From Azoarcus sp. Aa7 (lineage in GTDB: Bacteria > Pseudomonadota > Gammaproteobacteria > Burkholderiales > Rhodocyclaceae): DNA of 64,000 nucleotides. The translations under genes and the position numbers were made by a program. The notes under the pieces are model-generated. The model was not told the origin of the DNA. It worked only from the letters and a program-made list of their open reading frames with translations, and made no database searches. The stretch is from contig NZ_QVLR01000037.1 in the NCBI RefSeq assembly GCF_014822185.1, positions 1-64,000 of the forward strand, given 5' to 3'. Below, in pieces: positions 30,648 to 42,412 of the stretch (position 1 is its first letter; every line of letters starts with the position of its first letter).

Positions 30648-32297
30648 TTGGAAACGAAGTGGTGGCACGACGCCGTGGTGTATCAGATCTACCCGCGCAG
30701 CTTCTGCGACGCGAACGGGGACGGTATCGGTGACCTCGCCGGCATCATCGGCAAACTGGATTACCTGCAGACGCTGGGCATCAACGTGATCTGGCTGTCG
30801 CCGGTGTTCCGTTCGCCGATGGACGACAACGGCTACGACATCTCGGACTACTGCGACATCGCGCCGGAGTTCGGCACGCTCGCCGAGATGGACACGCTGA
30901 TCGCGGAAGCCGCGCGGCGCGACATCCGCATCGTCATGGATCTGGTCGTCAATCACACGTCCGACGAGCATCCGTGGTTCGTCGAGGCGAAGAAGTCGAA
31001 GGACAACTCGTACCGCGACTATTACATCTGGCGTGCGCCGCGCGCCGACGGCTCCGCGCCGGACGAGCAGCGCTCGTACTTCGGCGGCAGCGCCTGGGAG
31101 TTCGACGCGGCGACCGGCGAGTACTACTTTCACCTGTTCTCGAAGCGTCAGCCGGACCTGAACTGGGCGAACTCCAAGGTGCAGGACGAGGTGCATCGCA
31201 TGATGAACTGGTGGCTCGACCGCGGCATCGGCGGCTTCCGCATGGACGTGATCGACCTGATCGGCAAGGACGTCGATGCCGGCATCACGACCAACGGCCC
31301 GCGCCTCCATTCATTGCTGCGGGAGATGAATGCCGCGACCTTCGGAAATCGCGACGTGCTGACCGTCGGCGAGGCGTGGAGCGCGACGCCCGAGATCGCG
31401 AAGCTCTACTCCGACCCGCTGCGCCACGAGCTGTCGATGGTGTTCCAGTTCGAGCACATCACGATCACGCACGACCCGATTGAGGGCAAGTGGAAGCCGC
31501 GCGCCTTCGATCTGCGCGAGTTCAAGCGGGTGATCACGAAGTGGCAGACGGCGCTCGCCGACACCGGCTGGAATTCGCTGTTCTGGTGCAACCACGACCT
31601 GCCGCGCGCGGTGTCGAAATACGGCGACCCAGGCCGCTATCGCGTCGAATCCGCGAAGATGCTCGCGACCGCGCTGCATTTCCTGAAGGGCACGCCCTAC
31701 GTCTATCAGGGCGAGGAAATCGGCATGACCAACGTGCGCTTCGAGTCGATCGACGATTATCAGGACATCGAGTCGCTGAACCTGTACCGCGAGCGCATCG
31801 CCGCGGGCGTGTCGCACGCGGCGATGATGGAAGGCATCCATGCCAACGGCCGCGACAACGCACGCACGCCGATGCAGTGGGACGCGAGCGACAACGCCGG
31901 CTTCTCCTGCGGCAAGCCCTGGCTCAAGGTGAATCCCAACTACCGCGAAATCAACGCCGCCGCCGCGGTCAATGATCCGGCCTCGATCTTCCATCACTAC
32001 CGCCGCCTGATCGCGCTGCGCAAGGCGTGCCCGGTCATCGTGCATGGCGACTACCGTCCGCTCTTCGAGGCGCATGCGCAGGTGTTCGCCTACGAACGGC
32101 GTCTCGGTGACGAGCACATCGTCGTCATCAACAACTTTTCCGCCGAGCCGGTCGCGCTGGAACTGCCGGCCGGACTGCGCGGGCTCAAGGGCGAATGCCT
32201 CGTGAGCAATTACGAAGCGTGCAGCGAACTCGGCGAACGCCTCGCGTTGCGCCCCTACGAATCCTTCGCCATCGCGCTCGACGCGCGGGCGGCCTGA
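30648..32297 (+). CDS. GH13 alpha-glucosidase 1
   Basis: A 549-residue glycoside hydrolase family 13 enzyme without signal peptide, so cytoplasmic. The conserved regions are YQIYPRSFCDANGDGIGDL, DLVVNHTSDEHPWF, GFRMDVIDLIGKD (nucleophile Asp), VGEAWSATPEI (acid/base Glu) and CNHDLPRAVSKYGD (transition-state Asp). TTG 30648 is preferred, seven bases after GAGGAG. The ATG at 30558 would start only eight bases after the operator and lacks a ribosome site. It should hydrolyse imported alpha-glucosides to glucose. It is the first gene of the LacI-controlled operon and is followed after 16 bp by a paralogue. Confidence 0.9.
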   Translation: METKWWHDAVVYQIYPRSFCDANGDGIGDLAGIIGKLDYLQTLGINVIWLSPVFRSPMDDNGYDISDYCDIAPEFGTLAEMDTLIAEAARRDIRIVMDLVVNHTSDEHPWFVEAKKSKDNSYRDYYIWRAPRADGSAPDEQRSYFGGSAWEFDAATGEYYFHLFSKRQPDLNWANSKVQDEVHRMMNWWLDRGIGGFRMDVIDLIGKDVDAGITTNGPRLHSLLREMNAATFGNRDVLTVGEAWSATPEIAKLYSDPLRHELSMVFQFEHITITHDPIEGKWKPRAFDLREFKRVITKWQTALADTGWNSLFWCNHDLPRAVSKYGDPGRYRVESAKMLATALHFLKGTPYVYQGEEIGMTNVRFESIDDYQDIESLNLYRERIAAGVSHAAMMEGIHANGRDNARTPMQWDASDNAGFSCGKPWLKVNPNYREINAAAAVNDPASIFHHYRRLIALRKACPVIVHGDYRPLFEAHAQVFAYERRLGDEHIVVINNFSAEPVALELPAGLRGLKGECLVSNYEACSELGERLALRPYESFAIALDARAA

Positions 32298-32313
32298 CGA
32301 GAGGAATCCCCCA

Positions 32314-34029
32314 ATGACAGCACAAGACAAAAAGACGGTGAAAACGCAGTGGTGGAAGGAGTCGGTCGCCTACCAGATCTACCCGCGCAGTTTCATGGAC
32401 TCCAACGGTGACGGCATCGGCGACCTGAATGGCATCACCGCACGCCTCGACTACCTGAAGGCGCTCGGGATCGACGTGATCTGGATCTGCCCGATGTACA
32501 AGTCGCCCAACGACGACAACGGCTACGACATCGCCGACTACCAGGCGATCATGGACGAGTTCGGCACGATGGCCGACTTCGACCGCTTGCTGGAAGAGGT
32601 GCACGCCCGCGGCATGCGCCTGATCCTCGATCTGGTGGTCAATCACACCAGCGACGAGCACGCGTGGTTCATCGAGTCGCGCTCGTCGAAGGACAACCCC
32701 AAGCGCGACTGGTACGTGTGGCGCGACGGCAAGGATGGGCGCGAGCCGAACAACTGGGAAAGCATCTTCAAGGGTTCGGCGTGGAAGTACGACGAGACGA
32801 CCGGCCAGTACTTCCTGCACCTGTTCTCGACGCGCCAGCCCGACCTGAACTGGGAGAACCCTGAGGTGCGTACCGCGATCAACGACATGGTGCGCTGGTG
32901 GCTGGACAAGGGCATCGACGGCTACCGCCTCGACGCGGTGAGCCACATGAAGAAGGTGCCGGGCCTGCCCGATCTGCCCAACCCGGAAGGGCTGGACTAC
33001 GTGCCGAGCTTTGACATGCACATGAACGTCGACGGCGTGCTCGACTACATGGACAACCTGTGCCAGAACAGCTTCGCCGATTACGACATCATGACGGTGG
33101 GCGAGGCCAACGGCGTGTCGGCCGTGCAGGCGCGGGACTGGGTGGGCGCCGGGCACCAGCGGCTGAACATGATCTTCCAGTTCGAGCACATTGGCGGGGG
33201 CGCTGCGGGACCGGGCGTTACGCTTTGGGCGAAGGAGCCGCACGCCCTGCCGAACCTCGTCAAGCTCAAGCGCATCTTCTCCCGCTGGCAGGGCACGCTG
33301 CACCAGGTCGGCTGGAATGCCCTGTACCTCGAGAACCACGACATCCCGCGCATCGTGTCGAAGTGGGGCGACGTCGAGCACTACTGGCGCGAGAGCGCGA
33401 CCTCGCTGGCGACGATGTACTTCCTGATGGAAGGCACGCCCTTCATCTATCAGGGCCAGGAGATCGGGATGACCAACACCCGCTTCGACGGTATCGAGGA
33501 CTTCAACGACGTCTTCGCGAAGAACGAGTTCGCGCTGCAGCGCGCCAAGGGCGTGCCGGCGGAGGACATCGTCGCCGCGCTGGCGGTCACCTCGCGCGAC
33601 AACTCACGCACGCCGATGCAATGGGACGCATCGCCGAGCGCGGGCTTCACGAGCGGCACGCCGTGGTTGAAGGTGAATCCGAACTTCCCGGCGATCAACG
33701 TCGCGCAACAGGAAGCCGACCCCGAGTCGGTCCTGAACTACTACCGCCGGCTGATCGCGCTGCGCAAGGCCGAGCCGGTGCTGGTGTATGGCCGCTACGC
33801 GCTGCTGATGGAAAACGATCCGCAGATCTACGCCTACACGCGCACGCTGGGCAGCGAGCAGATCGTCGTCATCACGAACCTGTCGCCCGAGGAGGTCCGT
33901 TGCGAGCATGACGGCTTCGCGCTGCGCCATGCCGACCTGCTGCTCGCGAACTACGCGGTCGCGCCGCATGAAGACACCCGCCGGGCAACACTGCGCCCGT
34001 TTGAAGCCCGCGTCTATCGCGTGAGCTGA
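32314..34029 (+). CDS. GH13 alpha-glucosidase 2 (oligo-1,6-glucosidase-like)
   Basis: A 571-residue GH13 paralogue of the preceding gene, with the same layout: DLVVNHTSDEHAWF, GYRLDAVSHMKKVPG (nucleophile Asp), TVGEANGVSAVQ (acid/base Glu) and LENHDIPRIVSKWGD. It differs from the first enzyme around the substrate loop (the residues after each catalytic motif), which suggests a different linkage preference. GAGAGGA precedes ATG 32314. No signal peptide, hence cytoplasmic. Together the pair could handle several alpha-linked disaccharides. Exact specificity cannot be read reliably. A trehalulose or sucrose isomerase activity is an alternative for such proteins. Confidence 0.9.
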   Translation: MTAQDKKTVKTQWWKESVAYQIYPRSFMDSNGDGIGDLNGITARLDYLKALGIDVIWICPMYKSPNDDNGYDIADYQAIMDEFGTMADFDRLLEEVHARGMRLILDLVVNHTSDEHAWFIESRSSKDNPKRDWYVWRDGKDGREPNNWESIFKGSAWKYDETTGQYFLHLFSTRQPDLNWENPEVRTAINDMVRWWLDKGIDGYRLDAVSHMKKVPGLPDLPNPEGLDYVPSFDMHMNVDGVLDYMDNLCQNSFADYDIMTVGEANGVSAVQARDWVGAGHQRLNMIFQFEHIGGGAAGPGVTLWAKEPHALPNLVKLKRIFSRWQGTLHQVGWNALYLENHDIPRIVSKWGDVEHYWRESATSLATMYFLMEGTPFIYQGQEIGMTNTRFDGIEDFNDVFAKNEFALQRAKGVPAEDIVAALAVTSRDNSRTPMQWDASPSAGFTSGTPWLKVNPNFPAINVAQQEADPESVLNYYRRLIALRKAEPVLVYGRYALLMENDPQIYAYTRTLGSEQIVVITNLSPEEVRCEHDGFALRHADLLLANYAVAPHEDTRRATLRPFEARVYRVS

Positions 34030-34082
34030 ACCGGCACCGAACACACACTACCGAAACTGAAGATTACGGAGGAGACACCATC

Positions 34083-35351
<1,269 letters not shown>

Positions 35352-35369
35352 GGATCGGCGCACCGATCC
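35352..35369 (+). promoter_or_regulatory. intercistronic hairpin after the binding-protein gene
   Basis: GGATCGG (35352-35358) pairs perfectly with CCGATCC (35363-35369) over a CGCA loop, starting at the base after the stop codon. It probably stabilises the binding-protein message. The 152-bp gap to the permease holds further GC-rich repeats of GGCCGGATCG but no gene. Confidence 0.55.
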
Positions 35370-35503
35370 GGCATCCGTAACGCGGGGCGGCCGGATCGCC
35401 CAGCGTCCGGCCCCCCGGCACCGCAGCATGCCCGGCCCGCGGCTATAACGAGTCGAAGGGCCGGATCGCGACGGATGCCCATCGAGCCACTGGAGGAAAC
35501 GTC

Positions 35504-36499
35504 ATGAGTCACACCCCCGAAGGCCTGCTGCCCGCGTCCGCCGCGGCAGCCATGGCCCCCCCGCCGGCGGCCAAAGGCAAGCGCAGCCTGCAGCAGCGCC
35601 GCGCCCGTGCCGCCTGGCTGCTGGTCGCGCCGGCCTTGATCCTGCTGTTCGCCGTCGCCGGCTGGCCGCTGCTGCGCACGCTGTTCTACAGCTTCACCAA
35701 CGCCGCGATGGACACCCCCGAGGAGTACAACTTCGTCGGGTTCGCCAACTACCTCGACTTCGCCGACGGTGACAGCTTCGGCGTGCTCGCCGATCCGCTG
35801 TGGTGGCAGGCGGTCGGCAACACGCTGTGGTTCACGGCTTGCTCCGTGTCGCTGGAGCTCTTCTTCGGCATGCTCCTCGCGCTGCTGATGAACGAGAAGT
35901 TCCGCGGTCAGGGCCTCGTACGCGCGGCAATCCTGGTGCCCTGGGCGATTCCGACCATCGTCACGGCGAAGATGTGGGGCTGGATGTTCCACGACCAGTA
36001 CGGCGTGATCAACGACCTCCTGCTGCGCGTCGGCCTGATCGAGACGCCGCTCGCGTGGATCGCCGAGCCGACGCTGTCGATGTGGGCGGTGGTGATCGCC
36101 GACGTGTGGAAGACGGTGCCCTTCATGGCGCTGATGCTCCTCGCTGCGCTGCAGATGATCCCGTCCGACCTCTACGAGGCGGCGCGCGTCGATGGCGCGA
36201 CCGCGTGGCAGCGTTTCCGCCGCATCACGCTGCCGCTGATCATGCCGGCGATGATCGTCGCACTGATCTTCCGCGTGATGGATGCGCTGCGCGTGTTCGA
36301 CCTGATCTACGTGCTGACCTCCAACAGCGAGGCGACGATCTCGATCTCCGGCTACGCCCGCGAGCAGATGGTGTCCTTCCAGGAGATGGGCGTCGGCTCG
36401 GCCGCATCGGTGCTGGTGTTCATGATGGTCGCAGGCATCGCCGCTTGCTTCCTGTGGATCAACCGCTTCAGCCACGAAGGCAAGGAGACACGGGAATGA
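35504..36499 (+). CDS. alpha-glucoside ABC transporter permease 1 (ThuF/MalF type)
   Basis: A 331-residue inner-membrane permease. A cytoplasmic N-terminal stretch of about 40 residues precedes the first helix (LLVAPALILLFAVAGWPLL). The EAA loop, SDLYEAARVDGATAWQRFRR, lies near residue 225. DLIYVLTSNSEATISISGYA is typical of trehalose/maltose ThuF-like permeases. A TGGAGGAA site precedes ATG 35504. Its stop codon overlaps the next gene's start, so the two permeases are coupled. They would form the channel for the ThuE-like binding protein. Confidence 0.9.
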   Translation: MSHTPEGLLPASAAAAMAPPPAAKGKRSLQQRRARAAWLLVAPALILLFAVAGWPLLRTLFYSFTNAAMDTPEEYNFVGFANYLDFADGDSFGVLADPLWWQAVGNTLWFTACSVSLELFFGMLLALLMNEKFRGQGLVRAAILVPWAIPTIVTAKMWGWMFHDQYGVINDLLLRVGLIETPLAWIAEPTLSMWAVVIADVWKTVPFMALMLLAALQMIPSDLYEAARVDGATAWQRFRRITLPLIMPAMIVALIFRVMDALRVFDLIYVLTSNSEATISISGYAREQMVSFQEMGVGSAASVLVFMMVAGIAACFLWINRFSHEGKETRE

Positions 36500-37341
36500 A
36501 ACTCACACGCCAACAAAGAGCGCTGGGCGCGAAATTCTGGATCTACCTGGCGGCGCTCGTCGTCAGCATGATCTGCGTGTTCCCGTTCTACAACGCGATC
36601 CTGACCTCGCTGCGCACGGGGCAGGACCTCTTCCTGACGAGCTATCTGCCGACGACCTTCCACTGGGAGAACTACGTCAATGCGCTGGGCGAGAACGGCG
36701 TTGGTCGCAGCCTGCTGAACTCCTTCCTCGTCGCGACGGTGACGGTCGGGATCTGCCTGCTGGTGTCGATCACGGCGGCCTTCGCGCTGGCCCGGGTGCG
36801 CTTCCGCGGGCGCAAGTACATCCTCTTCACGATCCTGTGCGTGTCGATGTTCCCGCAGGTCGCGGTGCTGTCGGGGATGTTCGAGCTGGTGCGCTTCCTC
36901 GGCCTGTACGACTCGATCGGCTCGCTGATCCTGTCCTACACGACCTTCTCGCTGCCCTTCACGGTGTGGGTGCTGACGACCTTCATGCGCTCACTGCCGG
37001 TGGAGCTGGAGGAGGCCGCGATCGTCGATGGCGCGAGCCTGTGGGTAATCATCACCAAGGTGTTCGCGCCCATCATGGGGCCGTCGCTGGTCACGACCGG
37101 GCTGCTCGCCTTCATCGGCGCGTGGAACGAGTTCATGTTCGCGCTGACCTTCATCATCTCCAACGAGAACCGCACCGTGCCGGTCGCCATCGGCATGCTG
37201 CAGGGCGCCTCGCAGTACGAACTGCCGTGGGGGCACATCATGGCGGCGTCGGTGGTCGTGACGATCCCGATCATCGTGCTGGTGCTGATCTTCCAGAAGC
37301 GCATCGTCAGCGGCCTCACCGCCGGCGCCGTGAAGGGGTGA
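36496..37341 (+). CDS. alpha-glucoside ABC transporter permease 2 (ThuG/MalG type)
   Basis: A 281-residue permease beginning at ATG 36496 in a four-base ATGA overlap with the first permease. Helices include FWIYLAALVVSMICVFPFY and SFLVATVTVGICLLVSITAA. The EAA-type loop is VELEEAAIVDGASLWVIITK near residue 170, and the tail SGLTAGAVKG is typical. A 158-bp gap follows with a 79-bp palindromic repeat before the ATPase gene. Confidence 0.9.
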   Translation: MKLTRQQRALGAKFWIYLAALVVSMICVFPFYNAILTSLRTGQDLFLTSYLPTTFHWENYVNALGENGVGRSLLNSFLVATVTVGICLLVSITAAFALARVRFRGRKYILFTILCVSMFPQVAVLSGMFELVRFLGLYDSIGSLILSYTTFSLPFTVWVLTTFMRSLPVELEEAAIVDGASLWVIITKVFAPIMGPSLVTTGLLAFIGAWNEFMFALTFIISNENRTVPVAIGMLQGASQYELPWGHIMAASVVVTIPIIVLVLIFQKRIVSGLTAGAVKG

Positions 37342-37368
37342 GACACGATGCGTGAATTGCGATGCCCC

Positions 37369-37447
37369 GTAGGGCGGGAGGAGCTGAAAGCGTATCCCGC
37401 CATTCAGCCGCCCAGTGGCGGGATACGCTGCGCTCCTCCCGCCCTAC
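37369..37447. repeat. GTAGGGCGGG-family nested palindrome (copy B)
   Basis: A 79-bp structure. The outer arms GTAGGGCGGGAGGAGC (37369-37384) and GCTCCTCCCGCCCTAC (37432-37447) are perfect inverses. The inner arms GCGTATCCCGCC and GGCGGGATACGC flank a 15-nt centre (ATTCAGCCGCCCAGT). It stands between the second permease and the ATPase gene in the operon. As RNA it would form one long, very stable hairpin. Confidence 0.85.
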
Positions 37448-37499
37448 GAAATCCGGCGTGCCCGCAGCGGACCGCCTCGCTCATCAAGGATGAAAGATC

Positions 37500-38681
<1,182 letters not shown>

Positions 38682-38742
38682 AAGCCGCTCCGTTGGGCGG
38701 ATAAGGCCTTCGGCTCAGCCGTTCTGGCTCCCGCGATGAATT

Positions 38743-38820
38743 GTAGGGCGGGAAAGCGAAGCGCATCCCGCCACTCAGCGGCTGAACGGCGGGATGCGCC
38801 TTTGGCTCCTCCCGCCCTAC
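38743..38820. repeat. GTAGGGCGGG-family nested palindrome (copy C)
   Basis: 78 bp. It begins GTAGGGCGGGAAAGCGAAGC, followed by GCATCCCGCC, a centre containing the small CAGC/GCTG hairpin, then GGCGGGATGCGCC, and ends GGCTCCTCCCGCCCTAC. The first 30 bases equal copy A. It lies between the ATPase and trehalase genes. It is open in the trehalase frame, which creates a false N-terminal extension of that gene. Confidence 0.85.
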
Positions 38821-38861
38821 GCAAACCCTCGGGGCCACTGCTCTCGGGCAAAGGATCAGAA

Positions 38862-40391
38862 GTGACCGACCAGCACCTGCAGACTTCCGGCGCGCTTTTC
38901 GAGGCAGTGCAGCGCGCCCGCATTTTCGAGGACTCCAAAACCTTTCCGGACAGCCTTCCGCTGGCGGACTCCGCCGCGATCGAGGCCGAGTTCAGCCGCG
39001 TGCTCGGCGAGTTCGTGCGCAGGCACTTTGCGCTGCCGGGGCAGGGCGGCGAGAAGGTGCCCGCGCCGGCCGCCGCGCCCGCAGAAAGCCTCGCCGCGCA
39101 CATCGACCAGTTGTGGACGACGCTGACGCGCGACACCGACACCGACACCGACCCCGCCGACGCGCGGCCCGGTTCGCTGATTCCGCTGCCCAATCCCTAC
39201 GTCGTACCCGGCGGGCGTTTCCGCGAAATCTACTACTGGGACAGCTACTTCACGATGCAGGGGCTCGTGGCATCGGGCCGCATCGATCTGGTCGAGAGCA
39301 TGATCCGCAACTTCGCGTGGCTCATCGATCACCACGGGCACATCCCGAACGGCAACCGCAGCTATTTCCTGAGTCGCTCGCAACCGCCGATGTTCGCCTT
39401 CATGCTGCGCCTGCTCGAACGGGAACAAGGCTTCGACGCGATCCGGTCATGCCTGCCACAACTGGAGCGCGAGTACGCCTGGTGGATGGCGAGGTCACCC
39501 GCGCCGCACACCGGCCGTGCGATGCCCGACCGCCACACGGTGCGCCTCGCCGACGGGTCGATCCTGAATCGCTACTGGGACGAACGCAACACGCCGCGCG
39601 AGGAGTCCTTCGCCGAGGATGTCGAGCTTTTCGCACGGGCCGCCCCGGAGCGTCAGGACGAGTTGTATCGCAACCTCCGCGCGGGCGCCGAATCCGGTTG
39701 GGATTTCAGCAGCCGCTGGTGCGACGAGGGCGGTCGGCTGGAGAGCATCCGCACCACCGATCTGATCCCGGTCGACCTGAACTGCCTGCTGTACGGCGTC
39801 GAGTGCATGCTCGGCGAGTGGCTCGCGCGGGGCGGCGAGGATCGTGCCGTCGACTACCATCGGGCGGCCGCGCGGCGGCGCGAGGCGATCGTCAAGTACT
39901 GCTGGGACGCCGAGCAGGGCTGGTTCTTCGATTACGCGTGGCGCGACGGACGCCGCACCGCATGCTGGACGCTCGCCGGCGCGTTTCCGCTGTACTGCGG
40001 CGTCGCCGACGAGGCGCAGGCGCGCAGCGTCGCGCAGCAGGTCGACGAGCGCTTCCTGCGACCCGGTGGCGTCGTGACGACGCTTTCCGATTCGCCCGAG
40101 CAATGGGATTCGCCGAACGGTTGGGCGCCGCTGCAGTGGGTGACGGTGCAGGGCCTGCTCGATCATGGCGATGACGCGCTCGCGCGCGACATCGCCACGC
40201 GCTTCGTCGGACTCGCCGACCGCGTCTGGCGCCGCACCGGCAAGTTGATGGAAAAGTACGACGTGTGCGACATGCGCCTCGATGCCGGCGGCGGCGAGTA
40301 CCCGGTGCAGGACGGCTTCGGCTGGACGAACGGGGTCGTGCGCGACTTCATCGAACGCTTCGAGCTCGACGAACCCCGCGTCAGCGCCTGA
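38862..40391 (+). CDS. treF: trehalase (GH37), cytoplasmic type
   Basis: A 509-residue family 37 trehalase splitting trehalose into two glucose units. Both family signatures are visible: PGGRFREIYYWDSYF near residue 116 and QWDSPNGWAPLQW near residue 413. Catalytic candidates are the Asp in the GAESGWDFSSRW stretch and a C-terminal Glu near GGGGEYPVQDGFGWTNGV. No signal peptide, so it acts in the cytoplasm on imported trehalose. GTG 38862 follows AAGGAT. The longer reading from 38736 would translate a palindromic repeat and is rejected. It lies in the ThuEFGK-like operon, supplying glucose to the two glucokinases. Confidence 0.92.
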   Translation: MTDQHLQTSGALFEAVQRARIFEDSKTFPDSLPLADSAAIEAEFSRVLGEFVRRHFALPGQGGEKVPAPAAAPAESLAAHIDQLWTTLTRDTDTDTDPADARPGSLIPLPNPYVVPGGRFREIYYWDSYFTMQGLVASGRIDLVESMIRNFAWLIDHHGHIPNGNRSYFLSRSQPPMFAFMLRLLEREQGFDAIRSCLPQLEREYAWWMARSPAPHTGRAMPDRHTVRLADGSILNRYWDERNTPREESFAEDVELFARAAPERQDELYRNLRAGAESGWDFSSRWCDEGGRLESIRTTDLIPVDLNCLLYGVECMLGEWLARGGEDRAVDYHRAAARRREAIVKYCWDAEQGWFFDYAWRDGRRTACWTLAGAFPLYCGVADEAQARSVAQQVDERFLRPGGVVTTLSDSPEQWDSPNGWAPLQWVTVQGLLDHGDDALARDIATRFVGLADRVWRRTGKLMEKYDVCDMRLDAGGGEYPVQDGFGWTNGVVRDFIERFELDEPRVSA

Positions 40392-40440
40392 GCACCGGAC
40401 CGTATCGATCCCGACGGTCCAATTCCGCAATGAGGACATC

Positions 40441-41601
40441 ATGTTGAAGTTCCTTGCCGGCCCCCTGTGGGCGCTGGTCACGGGTTTTGCCGCGCTGGGC
40501 GGCGTCGGCAGCGTGCTGATGACGCGGCAGCCGGAGTTCTACCACCGCTGGGGTCTCGACAACGCCGAGTGGGGCTGGGCGCTGTTCGCCGGCGGGCTCG
40601 GCGGCGTGCTGGCCTATCCGCTCAACCGCTGGCTGCTCGCCCGCTGGGGCAGTCGCGTGATGCTGCACCGATTCGGCACCGTCGGCGGCATAGCTCTGGC
40701 GGCGATCCCCTGGCTGCCCGGACTCCCCGGCCTGCTCGCGGGACTCTTCGCGCAGGGCGTGATCTACAACGGCGTCAGCGTCGCCATCAACCAGCAGGCC
40801 GCGCAGTGGGAACTGCATCGCGGTACGCGCATGATGGGCCGCCTGCACGCCACCTTCTTCATCGGAAGCGTGCTGTCGGCCTTCATCAGCAGCCTGCTGG
40901 CGGCGCTGTCCGTCAGCCTGCCGCTGCACATGGCCGCCGTCGGCCTCGTCGCTGCGTTGATCCACCGCGCGGCCGCGGTGACGCTGGAAGCGGAAGCCAC
41001 CGGATCAAGGGCTCCGGTCGCCGTGCATCACGCCCCCGATTCCTGGCTCGGCCTTGGTCTGCTGTTCTGCTGGTGCACGGTGCTCGAGAGTGGCGTCATG
41101 GGCTGGGCGTCCGTGTATCTGAACCAGAGCCTGAAGGCCAGCGAGAGTCTGTCGGGCATCGGCCTGGCGCTGTTTTCCGGCGCGATGGCCGTCGGCCGCC
41201 TGTTCTCGGACGGGCTCGTCACGCGCCACGGCGCCCAGCGCATCGTCCGCACGGGGGCGATCGCGTGTGCGATCTCGCTCGCGCTGGCGGCGTGGCTCCA
41301 TCAGCTGCCGGTCGCCTTGCTCGCCTTCGCCGTGACCGGCCTGGGGCTTGCCGCGGCCGCCCCGGTGATCTTCTCCGTCGCCGGCCGCATGGGGGGCGAA
41401 GCCTTGGCGCTGATCGCGGGTCTCGGCGCGCTCGGCGGACTGGTGGGCCCGGTGCTGCTCGGCCGCGTCGCGAGCTTCGGGTCGCTCGACGCGGTGCTGC
41501 TCACGCTTGCATTGGTCAGCACGATCATCGCGTGGCAGTCACAGGTTCTCGGCGACGTCGGCGCGAAGGCCGCGGCGTTGTCCGCCGCGACCCGGCCCTG
41601 A
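40441..41601 (+). CDS. MFS transporter
   Basis: A 386-residue major facilitator protein with about twelve hydrophobic helices. ATG 40441 lies 49 bp after the trehalase stop. GGLGGVLAYPLNRWLLARWG at helices 2-3 carries the family motif position. WASVYLNQSLKASESLSGIG and GAMAVGRLFSDGLVTRHGAQ mark the start of the second half. The pattern resembles the YbjJ/FucP-like group. The substrate is unknown. Placement at the end of the sugar operon suggests sugar or sugar-product movement, perhaps efflux of excess glucose or proton-coupled uptake. Confidence 0.8.
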   Translation: MLKFLAGPLWALVTGFAALGGVGSVLMTRQPEFYHRWGLDNAEWGWALFAGGLGGVLAYPLNRWLLARWGSRVMLHRFGTVGGIALAAIPWLPGLPGLLAGLFAQGVIYNGVSVAINQQAAQWELHRGTRMMGRLHATFFIGSVLSAFISSLLAALSVSLPLHMAAVGLVAALIHRAAAVTLEAEATGSRAPVAVHHAPDSWLGLGLLFCWCTVLESGVMGWASVYLNQSLKASESLSGIGLALFSGAMAVGRLFSDGLVTRHGAQRIVRTGAIACAISLALAAWLHQLPVALLAFAVTGLGLAAAAPVIFSVAGRMGGEALALIAGLGALGGLVGPVLLGRVASFGSLDAVLLTLALVSTIIAWQSQVLGDVGAKAAALSAATRP

Positions 41602-41766
41602 GCCCGCTCGGCTCGTGACGGCGGGGCCAGGATGTCGTCTGCGCGGCGCGTGCCGCACAGCCGCGCGAGGAGCCGCTGGATGCTATGGTGAAGATGTCGG
41701 TCACCCGCAGACCCACCGTCGTTGCCCGGCGCTGCCGGGTGGCGGCTCGCGAGGAGAAAACCCATC

Positions 41767-42252
41767 ATGAATCTGGTCGCGGTAAGAATCGACAAACCCG
41801 AAACCATCAATTTCATCCTCGGCCAGACGCATTTCATCAAGTCGGTCGAAGACATCCACGAAGCACTGGTGAATACCGTGCCGGGGATACGTTTCGGTGT
41901 CGCATTCTGCGAGGCATCGGGTGATCGCCTCGTGCGCTGGTCGGGTACCGACGCCGCGATGATCGCGCTCGCGCAGACCAATGCGCAGGCGATCGGTGCG
42001 GGGCACTGCTTCCTCGTCTTCCTCGGCGAAGGCTACTACCCGTTGAACGTCCTCAACGCGATCAAACAGGTGCCCGAGGTGTGCCGCATCTTCTGCGCGA
42101 CCTCGAATCCGGTCGAAGTCCTGCTCGCCGAAACCGGTCAGGGGCGCGGCATCATCGGGGTCGTCGACGGTTTCCCGCCGCTCGGCGTCGAGGACGAGCA
42201 GAAGATCGGCGCGCGCAAGCAGCTGTTGCGGCAGATCGGCTACAAGCTCTGA
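41767..42252 (+). CDS. adenosine-specific kinase family protein
   Basis: A 161-residue protein matching the adenosine-specific kinase family (PAE2307-like, formerly DUF355). That shows in INFILGQTHFIKSVEDIHEA, FGVAFCEASGDRLVRWSGTD and the ATSNPVEVLLAETGQGRGII block with GVVDGFPPLGVE. The family is best known from archaea and thermophiles and binds adenosine nucleotides, and its physiological role is poorly defined. CGAGGAGAAAACCC precedes ATG 41767. It stands alone between the MFS gene and the GGDEF-EAL gene, with no clear operon partner. Confidence 0.85.
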   Translation: MNLVAVRIDKPETINFILGQTHFIKSVEDIHEALVNTVPGIRFGVAFCEASGDRLVRWSGTDAAMIALAQTNAQAIGAGHCFLVFLGEGYYPLNVLNAIKQVPEVCRIFCATSNPVEVLLAETGQGRGIIGVVDGFPPLGVEDEQKIGARKQLLRQIGYKL

Positions 42253-42412
42253 GTGCGGACGACGCGGCCCGAATGGGGGCGAGCGCAACGATCCCCCGCA
42301 TGGTGCAAGCCATTCCCGCGCCGCATCAACCTTGGTCCCGGCGCACTGTCTAAATTTCGCGCTCGCGTAACGATGCAGGGCGCGGTCAGCGGCTCATCAG
42401 AGGCTTGCCATC

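Noticed and set aside
38736-38861. N-terminal extension of trehalase by 42 codons
   Set aside because: These codons are the palindromic repeat copy C and give an Arg/Ser-rich string. GTG 38862 has a ribosome site and a normal trehalase start.
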